Positions 24,098 to 33,620 of a DNA stretch of 64,000 bases are shown in pieces. This stretch comes from Costus lasius (Eukaryota; Streptophyta; Magnoliopsida; Zingiberales; Costaceae), in contig CM050454.1 in NCBI GenBank assembly GCA_027563935.2, positions 3,686,001 to 3,750,000 of the forward strand, given 5' to 3'. Positions within the stretch are counted from its first letter, which is position 1; every line of letters begins with the position of its first letter. Below the pieces are notes generated by a model. It ran no database searches. It had not been told where the DNA came from and saw only the letters and a program-made list of their open reading frames with translations. Position numbers and translations under genes: made by a program.

Positions 24098-27000
24098 TGA
24101 AACTGCGCACTGCCGCTTTTCCCTTTTCTTCGTCTCCCGTTGGCGTTCCGATGATATCTGTGGGACTTTTTTCTTTATATATAAATCTTATAGAGCAAAT
24201 GTTAGATTTTCCTAAGAAGAGCCATGTGAATATGGGCATAGCCGCATAGGATTTGGTGTATAAGAACTGTTTTCGATAAAATTATTTCAGTTAGCATGTT
24301 TTACTTTGATTACAAACATATGTTATTGAAAGAATTACATTAATGGAGGAATTATGTCATTCTTCATAAGTTGAGGTTCAGATATTCTCTTAATTTATTT
24401 TTCAAATTACTTGAAGTGCAAATACTGCAATACGCTGTGTACGTTATTCAGTTTTGCAATCAGGTTCATCTTTGACAATTTACGTGGCAATAACATATTT
24501 CACTACTTTGATGATGTTCCTACTTTAATATTGCGTATGGTATTAACTGATTTTTGTGCTCATCCTAGTCATTAATGGCTTGTTCCGGATACAATGTGAC
24601 TTCATATGGTATCATAAGAGACACTGCTTTTATAAAGGTGACTGCGAATTGTTGGGGGTTTCTGAGATGCATCTTTAACTTCCTGGACACCTTCTAATTG
24701 GTATGATGTCTATCAGTATCCTGGTTTTGCGTTTCTTGGTATTACCAGCCCACTTATTGGACTTGATCAATCATGTTTACATTTTTAGCAACATGAATTA
24801 CCTGGTTTAGAGACAAAGGATCTGGATGTATGGAGATGTTACTATTTTGTGTACATCTATATGCAATTCGCTTCATGAAAGTAGCAGTTGCATCATTTTC
24901 TGTCATAAAAGTACTTACCTAGATAGTTTACACTTTACAAGACTATTATTCATTAAGTGGCATGTTTCTATATTTATTTCCCTTTTGAATTGCAAGTTCT
25001 CTTGCCATGACTTTTTGCTGCTGCATGCAAGTCCTTTGACAAAAAATATTGTTGCTTCAGATATCAGTATTTAAATCCTACTTCTAACCATGTTATTTCA
25101 TGAAGTTGTCAGTTCAATGATCAAAATGTATCTTGGTTTTCAAGATTATTGTTTGATTATATTTATTGTTAGCTTTTGAAAATTGTTTATACTGTTTTTG
25201 GCGTTTATCATGTGTTTATAGTGCAAAAAATGACCAAGCCTAAAAGTATTATCTTGCTTTTCTTGTAGAAATTAACCATTGATGTATCACATCATATCTT
25301 AGAAGAAAAAAGAAACAGGAGAATGCTTGAAAACTAGAATTTAGTAAGAATTGTTGGAATTCTGTGTTATTTAGTTATAAACTTGATTACAATAACAGTC
25401 TAGGTTTAGCTTCTAATAGCTCCATATTGGATAACAAGATTTCTTCCTAATATCTAACTTCTTATTTGTCTTTATTTATATTCAATTGCTCCATATAGAA
25501 GGACTGAATTTACTATGTACTGTACGTTTATCTTTGTCACTCTACTAACATGAGCTAATCATATTGACCAGGCTTTCTTTTGAGCTTCAATTTTGGTTTC
25601 TTTGATTGTCCTTTAGTTGTATAGCTCTTGAAGAGTTGAAGTTCATCTGCTTTAGCTCTCATCTTCTCTTTCTTACTTATGTTCTGCAATGATATTTCTA
25701 GTTATATCATCTCTTTGTACGAAACATAACTTTGCTTGTCTTAATTCCATCAAAGATTTCTTTTATAATTATCAAAATACTGCATGGTATTAAACTTCAG
25801 CTTTAAGCACTTTGTAGCTTCTCCAGTATGCTTATTCAAACTCAAGTTGTCTTCAACAATCAATTTTTAATGGTTCCAAATATCTTTACTTGTCTCCCTG
25901 CATTAATGATTTTACATACATACATGCCATGTATACCCTTTCAATATAGGTTTCACTTCATGCACTTTTTCTATTTCGTAATTTGATACCCTAAGATATA
26001 CTGTCGACTAATATAGTGTCCTACATCCTTACATGTGATTCAATGCTCATGGCACTAAAGTACTTGAATATAATGTTTGTTAAAAGATTTTTTTGATGCC
26101 AATAAAGTTTTAATTTTTGACTGCCTTTTTTGACTCTCGTTCTTCCAGAAGTTTGTGACTTCTCTGTCTAGTGTGCATCAAAAGATTTACATGCCAATGA
26201 TGTAAAGATTTGATTCCTTATTAGTTTCTGATTGGAAACATTAGTCATGTTGTGCACATAATAGAAGACTAAATTGGTTTACTATATAATCAATGTAATG
26301 TCGGTCTTGGACCAAAAACATTATGTTCGCATAGTCAAGTTTTTACCTTTTTTTACAATTCAAATGATTTATCTTGTCAATGCATGAAAATTCTTTTTGG
26401 TAGAAAATCCTTTCCATTATCTTTCAGAACTGTATGGACCATGGAGAAAATTCCGTACAGCAGAACCAGGAGAATAGAGGTTTGTATAATAGATTACTCT
26501 GCGTCAGCAAGTGTAAGATTCCAATTGGTGCACATGTTTTTTTGGTAAATTACATAATTAGTATCTTCTCTCTGTATATTCAAGACCAGACCTTATTTCT
26601 AGAATTTGTAAAATTAGTAGTCCTCTTATGCCAAAATTTCCAAAGTACTTACAATGTAAAATACCTTGCACAATATATATTATAAGAATTATGTTAGTTG
26701 TTTCCAGAAATGTCTTATTTTCAAAATTATGTAAAATGTGTTCTACTAGAGTATTTGGAGAAAGCAAACAATAGCCTTCTTATTTTAAAATAGTTAGTGT
26801 CTTCTCTAATGTAATATCAAAATTTGATGCATGGCCACTTACCTGAAATATTTCCTGCTAGATCATTGAAACCCAATTTATTTATATTATGATTTTTCAC
26901 ATTCATCCAACATTGGGCATCTTACATAATCGGAAATACACAACCAATTAGGGTCCCAAAACAAACAGAACTGCATAATATTGTTTAGCAATAATGCAGC

Positions 27001-27140
27001 GACCTTACACCATGTAAAAAGTGTTCAGTTCATCACGACGAAACAGTAATAAAAGTAGTTTCTAAAATCCTCACACCAATAATCAATTCATGAAAATAAG
27101 GACTTCATTAACGCGTTGAGCTGCTCTTTTCTGCAACGAT
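24098..27140. other. Convergent intergenic region, no gene seen
   Basis: The region is about 3 kb of AT-rich sequence between the ends of the plus-strand RING gene and the minus-strand B12D gene. It must hold both 3' untranslated regions. I found no GC islands, terminal repeats or domain-bearing frames. Confidence 0.5.
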
Positions 27141-28977
27141 TCACTTCGGGTCCGGATTAGAGAAGATGCTGTTGATTGCTGGCATGATTTCAGGGGCTCT
27201 GTTCCGAACGAACTTCCGGAGTCCATGTTCTGCGTATTTATGTCCTTCTTCATGGTTCTCCAATACTCCTGCTGCCCTGCCTTCCTTGTTAACCCTACAA
27301 TATTTGACAAGGTAGCGTTACATTTGAAAGAACAAACTATAAGCAAAGTAGTAAATGTATAGAGGTTAAATTTGGCAAGGTAATAGTATTATTACTAAAT
27401 GTGTAATATGCAATCCTCTCCAGTTTCTTAATACTGGAAAGCTGTAGACAAACATGCAATACTAGATACATTCTAAAGAAAACCAGACTGTAAGGTGTAA
27501 AGGACGTGACAATAGAACATAGAAAGCTGGGACTGGGCAAAAAAAAATCTAGTCTGCTTCAACACTGGAATTCTGGAATAGGATTTACAAGAAAAACAGA
27601 TTGACCTTGGTTGATCTAGCAAATATGACCAAGTCAAACCGAAAAAATTCCAGATTGGGCTCCCTAACAAAGAGAATTCTATTTCCACAGTATAATCGAA
27701 TCCGTCAAATTTCAATTCCAATTCTTTTGTTTGCAAAAACTAGAACTAGATTTCCATTTCTAATCTCGTTTTACTCATCAAGGTTTCTTTTTTATTTTAA
27801 GTATTTTGGGTAACTAGTTAGCAATGAGAATTAAACTTATATGTGAACATAAGTCCATGGCATTTAAGCACCCAACAATTTTGACTTATAATTCTCTTTT
27901 CCTAATTCCAAGCACAAGATTCATGAAAACTATGACTAGAATTATAATTCCACAATTTTTTGTTTCAAATTACATTTACAAACCTTTTCATTGATAACCA
28001 CTAAACAATAGTTAACGTAAGTGTAGTTTGACTAATCGACTAAGAACTAGCAACTAAAGAACAAAAACCCTTTCACAAACACTAGTCTACTAATAATTAG
28101 TACTCAGCTCATCTTTTTGACAAAAAATTTCTTTCACAAACCAAACAATTTCGAGCAAGATAGACTCTATAATAAGCGAGAGTGTAGTTTGACTCATCGA
28201 GTAAGAACCAACAACAATCGTCTACTAGTAACTAGTAACTAGTAACTAATGACCTAAAACTCAGTTCATCTTTCTGACAAATTTTCTTCCACAAACCAAA
28301 CACTTCCAAGCAATTTAGCAGTTCTTTGTATGATTTGAACGGGTGATCATGTGTCGACAATTCTGTGCTTCTTTTAGGTTAACTTGGTGTCCTATTCAGC
28401 TACCAGCCCAATTTTGAATCTTCTTAAAAGCATTGCTTCAAGTACAAATCTGGATCTCCTACTTCTCGTTTATGAAAACCCAATCACAGATCAGGTAACA
28501 AAGAAGTAGAGTCGCGAATCAATAGGAAAACAACATCATCCAAATTTTTATCGAAAGGATCGGGAAAAAGAGGAACAGGCGAATTCATCTAAATTCGGGG
28601 CTCATGGGCGCCAGACTCGACATCATGACTGCGTCGGTCGAGAAATAGACAATTGGAAAAAAAAAAAAAATCACTTTTCGATCTACAATTATCGAGGGTA
28701 AAAAAAGAACAAGAAAACTGACCTGACTTCGGGGTTGATGCAAACGTTACGGACGAGCGAGAACCCGCAGATCCCGATCGCCACCCCGACTGCGGCAAAC
28801 AGCGGGTATACCTAACGCCGCCACCGCCGCATCATCGGCAACCACAAGTCAAAGCATCAGGAAAACCAAGGAGTGGAAGAGATCGATCGAGATGAACCGA
28901 AGCAACGCAAAGCAAATCTACAAATATCGAGCACAAACCTCGGGCCTCAACCAGCGATTCACGGAGGAAGAAGCCAT
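27141..28977 (-). CDS. B12D-family small membrane protein
   Basis: Three exons join in frame: 28977-28939, 28811-28723 and 27294-27141 (282 nt, 93 aa). The product starts MASSSVNRWLRPE, continues with one hydrophobic segment VYPLFAAVGVAIGICGFSLV and then RNVCINPEVRVNKEGRAAGV. It ends HGLRKFVRNRAPEIMP and a short tail. The W-LRPEVYPLF start, the INPEVRVNKEGRAAGVLEN core and the KYAEHGLRKF motif are diagnostic of plant B12D proteins, small single-span proteins reported to act at mitochondria and linked to seed development, ageing and low-oxygen responses. Length fits the usual 85-95 aa. Intron 2 is about 1.4 kb and contains an imperfect tandem repeat. The gene is intact. Individual exons are only 39, 89 and 154 nt, so it is easily missed by ORF scanning. 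Confidence 0.93.
28017..28325. repeat. Imperfect tandem duplication in B12D intron 2
   Basis: The block AGTGTAGTTTGACTAATCGA with later TTTCACAAACCAAACAATTTC (starting near 28020) recurs from about 28190 as AGTGTAGTTTGACTCATCGA and TTCCACAAACCAAACACTTCC. The unit is about 170 bp with many differences. The second copy carries a short ACTAGTA run repeated about three times (28222-28247). Confidence 0.6.
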
Positions 28978-29829
28978 GGAAGCTCACCGCTCGTCGGTAG
29001 CGTAGGGATGAAATGGGAAAGCGAGCAGCCGCTGGGGCAGATGACATGGGGAGTGACGAAGGAAATACGCCATATAGTAAAATTAAGGGTGGAGATTTGT
29101 GACAGCTGCGTGCTGTTTCACCAGAACCGTTGGATTCGGAGAGCTTGCGGCTCAGATATTTGATTAATTAATTATTTATTTCTCAAATTTCACTTCACAT
29201 TGTTAATTTTTTTAATTTCCTTTTTCTAAGATATTGGACCTCGGGCCGTCACTTCAATCTCCGCAGAAGGCGGAGCCCACAAGGAAGTGGGCCGCATTCT
29301 GCTGACGTCAGCACAGGCCGCTCCCACATCTTTACTTTACCCCTTCTCTCTCCCGCGCAGCGTCGACTCATCTTTCGCGATGCATCATCCAACGGCCAGG
29401 CTCCTCCCACCGCCATCGCGTGTGAATTGCTCGTGCGAAAACCTCGTGAGCACATGGGGTTCCTTTCTTTGAATATCCGCACGTTCAAGCCTTATTCACC
29501 CAATTTAGTCTACGAATATATACACCTGCACTTCAATTGGGAAAAATTATGGGGCCCACCACTTTCAGCCAATAAGAAAACCAGTGCTTGGTTGTATAAA
29601 CAGAAATAATAAGTAATTAACTTGCTTAATCATAACTAATTAACCGTATTAATTAGTGGCACGACGACGAGAGATGTAGTAATAAAGCCGTTAATGGTGT
29701 TGAGTTAATAAGAAATGAAATTACTAGACCACGAAATAATACCCCGTCCTCCTTGCCTCGATCTTCCCTCGTGTCGAAGGGGAGAGAGAGGGAGGGAGAG
29801 CAAAAGAAGCTGAAAAAGTGAATGAAATG
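28978..29829. other. B12D upstream region, no other gene seen
   Basis: GC-richer near the B12D start and again at about 29240-29470, then AT-rich with a purine-rich GGGAGAGAGAGGGAGGGAG stretch near 29780. Open frames here match nothing I know. Promoter elements of B12D must lie in the first few hundred bases. Confidence 0.4.
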
Positions 29830-30191
29830 GTCTAAACTAGAGGTGGCCAACGGGCCGGGCCGGCCGGCACGGCCCGACACGACGCGGGCCGGGCACGGCC
29901 CGGCCCGTTGACCAAGTCAACGGGCCGCGGGCGGCCCCGCGGCCCGTCTCGGGTTGTGCTGGGCCGGGGGTACGCGGCCCGCGGGCCGGGCCGGGCACGG
30001 CACGTGTGGTTTAGGCGCCAACGGTAGAAAATTTGATTTTGGCATGTGTTTTTACCCAAATACCCCTATAACGGTTTGAAAAAATTTAAAAGTTAGGGAT
30101 ATAATTGTCTTTATGTTATAAAATTACCATTTTAGCCCCTTTTAATAATTAAAAATAGGGGATAAATATGTAAATTTATACCCAATTCATC

Positions 30192-30200
30192 CCTATAAAT
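30192..30200 (+). promoter_or_regulatory. Putative TATA box of the hAT transposase
   Basis: CTATAAATT sits about 425 bp before the transposase ATG, downstream of the GC-rich subterminal array and just before a pyrimidine-rich CTCTCATTTCTTCACAC stretch that could hold the transcription start. Leader introns are plausible (donor AAGTAAGTAG at about 30362, acceptor TGTAG at 30615), so the distance to the ATG is acceptable. Confidence 0.45.
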
Positions 30201-30620
30201 TGACCCCCCAACCCTCTCATTTCTTCACACAAGTTTCCAATTAACTTGGATTAATTTCTCATTCTCTCTTAATACTCTCTTAATCTCTTTTCTAAGTCTT
30301 GAGTTTCAATTAGCCATCAAGATTTCAAAGCTCCCTCGGTCTAGTCACGTGGAGAAGATCAAGTAAGTAGTAAATTAATTTACTTTTAGTCTTTTATAAT
30401 GTAATTGTACTTAAATTTAAATTATTCTAATATAAATTTTTTTCATAATTATGTTTAAATTAAGGTTGTTGAAGGCTGAAACCTCAACTTCTTAGTTCTT
30501 ATTAAGCGATCTTCAAACACGTGATAAGGTAATTTTTTAATGTATAATTTATTATTAGTAAGTATTTAATCTTATTTTATAAATTTTTTTCACTAACTTT
30601 AAATATTATATGTAGAATTA

Positions 30621-32756
30621 ATGGCGGGATTTAACAATACATGGGATTATTTGCCATGGGAGATTGAGGCATTAGAGCAAGAGCTAATAGGGACAACTAA
30701 CCCCGTTATGCCCCCCGATCAAGATCAAGATGCCAACCCTCCGCTTTACGACCCAAATCAACAACAGCAAGAGCATGTTGAATTTGAGCCTACTAACACT
30801 ATGCAGGGAGAGGAGGGATGCAGTGCAAACCCTCACGAGTCTACTGCGTCGGGCTCAAGAAAACGCACGAGCGACGTTTGGAAGAGCTTCGATGTGGTGA
30901 TGATCAACGGCGAAGAAAGAGCCAGCTGCAAGAAATGCAAAAAAGTCCTGACTTGCAAATCATCGGGTGGAACTGGTCATTTGACTCGCCACATCAAAAG
31001 CCATCAAACTCAAATCGATCGTGCACAGGCTACTCTCAACCTTTCCTCTAGTTCTTTTGAAGTTTTTAATTATTCTACTGAAGTTCTTAGAAAAGAATTA
31101 GCTAAATTTATTGTTTGGGATGAACAACCATTTTCTTTAGCAGAAAATTATAAATTTGAAAAATTTATACATAAATCACTACAACCTAAATATAGAAAAA
31201 TAAGTAGACAAACCATGCGTAGGGATGCTATAAAAATTTTTTCTGAATATAAAACTAATCTTTTACAAGTTTTAATTACATTAACTTCTTGTCTTTCTTT
31301 AACATCTGATATTTGGACCAGTAATCATTCTGATCAGTCATACATGTGTATTACGGCACATTGGATAGATAGTGATTTTTTTATACAAAAAAGAATTATT
31401 GCATTTAAAATTTTTGAATTTCCTCATACTGCAAATGCTATAGTTAGACAATTTCATAGCATTTTACATTCATATAATATAATTAATAAAATTTTTTCAA
31501 TTAGTTTTGATAATGCAAGTAATAATGATAGTGCAATTGATAAATTAAAAAGATTGTTAAATCCAATATTTAATGGTGCTTTTTTTCATATACGATGTGC
31601 ATGCCATATTCTAAACTTATGTGTTCAAGATGGAATAAGAGAAGTAGATGAACATGTAACTAAATTAAGAAATGCTGTTAGATTTGTTACTTCTTCTACT
31701 TCTAGAAATCGAGATTTTAGACAAACATGTAAATTTTATGGTTTGTCATATAAAAAATTTAAACTTGATATTAAAACACGATGGAATTCTACTTATGATA
31801 TGCTAACAACATATTTTCCATTTAAGGATCCTCTTACATTATTTTATAATGAAAGAATGCCTGATGGAAACATTGAAGAAAATGATTGGGATAAAGCAAA
31901 ATTATTACATAAAATTTTAGAAATTTTTTATAATGCTAGCACTCATTTATCTGGTGTTTATTATCCTACATCATGTTTAATTTTAGAACATTTAGTTTTA
32001 ATTAGTGAAATGTTTTCTCAATATAGACATGATGAAAATGTTTTTCAAGTAATTTTTAAAATAGAAACAAAATTTAAAAAATATTGGAAAAATATATCTC
32101 CTTTATATTGTTTAGCTTCAATTATGGATCCTAGATTAAAATTAGAAGGTGTTCATATTTTATTAGATGAATATTATAGAAATATGGAACTTGAAGGAGT
32201 AGATGAGAAAAAAAATGAAATTTCTACCTTATTAGATGAAATGTATAATGTTTATAATTTAAAATTTGGACATACAATGAATCCAACATCCTCTCAAACT
32301 AATGTATCTACTAGTAGTAAAAATATTACAGGAAGAATACGCTCAATTTTAAATAGAAAAGGAACATCAACAAGTAGATCTAGTAATTTTAATGAATTAA
32401 CATTTTTTTTAGAAAATAATCATACATCTTTACTCACAGAAGAACAAATAGAGAATTTTGATATTTTATCATGGTGGAGATCACAAGGAAAATCATATCC
32501 TGTGGTTTCTGCCATGGCACGTGATCTACTAACTCCTCCGGTGTCTACTGTAGCATCGGAGTCTTGTTTTAGTGCAGGCGGCAGGGTGCTGGACGAGAAG
32601 CGAAGCCGAATGAACGAAGAAAGCGTGGAAATGTGTATTTGTCTTAAAGATTGGCTAGATGCTGAAGATCGTCTTCAAGATAAAGGTGGTCATTCAACTT
32701 CATCGGATAATGATGAACAAAGTCTTGGAAGTGCAAGCGGAAGCACCAATGGATAA
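30621..32756 (+). CDS. hAT transposase with BED zinc finger, 711 aa
   Basis: Cuts and pastes elements carrying matching ends; acts in the nucleus as an oligomer. The N-terminus is acidic and Gln-rich. A BED zinc finger lies at about residues 85-128 (VWKSFDVV, C103-K-K-C106, then GHLTRHIKSH). The core shows the hAT acidic residues in LTSDIWTSNHSDQSY and ISFDNASNND, and a glutamate in ASESCFSAGG. The C-terminal dimerisation region includes LSWWRSQG, YPVVSAMARDLLTPPVSTVASE and the RVLDEKRSRMNEESVE stretch. There is no internal stop or frameshift and length is normal for Ac/Tam3-type proteins. The start has many in-frame codons before the BED domain and follows a likely 3' splice site. Base composition shifts sharply: about 31050-32490 is very AT-rich while both ends are much richer in G and C. 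Confidence 0.93.
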   Translation: MAGFNNTWDYLPWEIEALEQELIGTTNPVMPPDQDQDANPPLYDPNQQQQEHVEFEPTNTMQGEEGCSANPHESTASGSRKRTSDVWKSFDVVMINGEERASCKKCKKVLTCKSSGGTGHLTRHIKSHQTQIDRAQATLNLSSSSFEVFNYSTEVLRKELAKFIVWDEQPFSLAENYKFEKFIHKSLQPKYRKISRQTMRRDAIKIFSEYKTNLLQVLITLTSCLSLTSDIWTSNHSDQSYMCITAHWIDSDFFIQKRIIAFKIFEFPHTANAIVRQFHSILHSYNIINKIFSISFDNASNNDSAIDKLKRLLNPIFNGAFFHIRCACHILNLCVQDGIREVDEHVTKLRNAVRFVTSSTSRNRDFRQTCKFYGLSYKKFKLDIKTRWNSTYDMLTTYFPFKDPLTLFYNERMPDGNIEENDWDKAKLLHKILEIFYNASTHLSGVYYPTSCLILEHLVLISEMFSQYRHDENVFQVIFKIETKFKKYWKNISPLYCLASIMDPRLKLEGVHILLDEYYRNMELEGVDEKKNEISTLLDEMYNVYNLKFGHTMNPTSSQTNVSTSSKNITGRIRSILNRKGTSTSRSSNFNELTFFLENNHTSLLTEEQIENFDILSWWRSQGKSYPVVSAMARDLLTPPVSTVASESCFSAGGRVLDEKRSRMNEESVEMCICLKDWLDAEDRLQDKGGHSTSSDNDEQSLGSASGSTNG

Positions 32757-32782
32757 ACGTTGTAATAAATAATTATAAAAAA

Positions 32783-32856
32783 AGTTGTAAAAAAGTTGTA
32801 GAAAGAGTTGTAGAAAGAGTTGTAAAAAGAGTTGTAAAAAGAGTTGTAAAAAGAGA
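32783..32856 (+). repeat. 12-bp tandem repeat after the transposase stop
   Basis: About six tandem copies of GTTGTARAAAGA begin 27 bp past the TAA of the transposase. They lie in its 3' untranslated region. They differ mainly at one A/G position, so the array expanded recently. Confidence 0.85.
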
Positions 32857-33460
32857 ACTACGTAGACCTGATTCCTCCTTTGAGTGGGATACGTAGGCAG
32901 CCTGTAATGGGTCCGGTCTAAAATATATAAAAGTTTAACATTTTTTCAAAAATTTGTGTAATATACATTCTTAATTTTTTTTTATTTTTCACTTTTTATA
33001 TATTTTAATTAAGTAATTTACTTATTAAAATATTTTTTTTAAATTCGGCCCACGGGCCAAAACCGGGCCGGGCCCAACACGGCCCGTGTGCCTAATTGGG
33101 CCCGTTGGGCCGTATTTGACCCACGTGCCGCCGTTAGCCCGCGGGCCATGCCAGGCCCGCGTGCCGGATCTGGCCCGCGGGCCGGATTCGTGCCCACGGC
33201 CCGGCGGAGCCGTGCCGGCGATGGCACGCCTAATCGTGCCGCGTGCCGTGCCGGGCCGGGCGAAATTTCAGCTGTGCCGTGGCACGGCACGATTACAATC
33301 GGGCCGTGCCTGGCACGGCCCGATTTCTGGCGGGCCGAGGCGGGCCCGGGCCCGGGCCGAGGCGGGCCTGGGCCCGGGCCGGCCCGGGCACGACCCATGG
33401 CCACCTCTAGTCTAAACTGGGTATCCAAGGCGAAAAATCTGGATGTTTTGAAAGCTTTTC

Positions 33461-33620
33461 AATGTATTAATATTAGAATATTTTAGATCACGTATACGTA
33501 TGAAATATTCTATATAAAATTATATATATTATAAAAAAATTTTATAATATAAAAAAATTAATTTTTATATAGAATATTTCATACATATACGTGATCTAAA
33601 ATATTTCAATATTAATATCA
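33461..33620. repeat. AT-rich foldback, about 160 bp
   Basis: TTTTAGATCACGTATACG then TGAAATATTCTATATAAAA (33481-33518) is mirrored by TTTTTATATAGAATATTTCA then TACGTGATCTAAAA (33562-33602), with the axis near 33541. It has the look of a MITE hairpin. It starts about 50 bp past the right end of the hAT transposon. Confidence 0.7.

Larger units (their letters stand above)
29838..33409 (+). mobile_element. Complete autonomous hAT-superfamily (Ac-like) DNA transposon, 3572 bp
   Basis: The element begins TAGAGGTGGCCAACGGGCC and ends CATGGCCACCTCTA, inverted repeats of about 12-13 bp. It is flanked by a perfect 8-bp duplication GTCTAAAC at 29830-29837 and 33410-33417. Both subterminal zones (about 29850-30010 and 33045-33400) are crowded with GGGCCGGGCC and GGCACGGCCCG motifs in both orientations, plausible transposase-binding arrays. 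Between them lie a TATA-like site, a short intron-bearing leader and one uninterrupted transposase frame. Perfect target duplications and an intact frame point to a recent insertion. This is the only element in the window that looks capable of encoding its own mobility. Confidence 0.93.

Noticed and set aside
33039..33486. Long Pro/Arg/Gly-rich open frames on both strands
   Set aside because: They are translations of the GC-rich subterminal repeats of the hAT transposon, without any domain.
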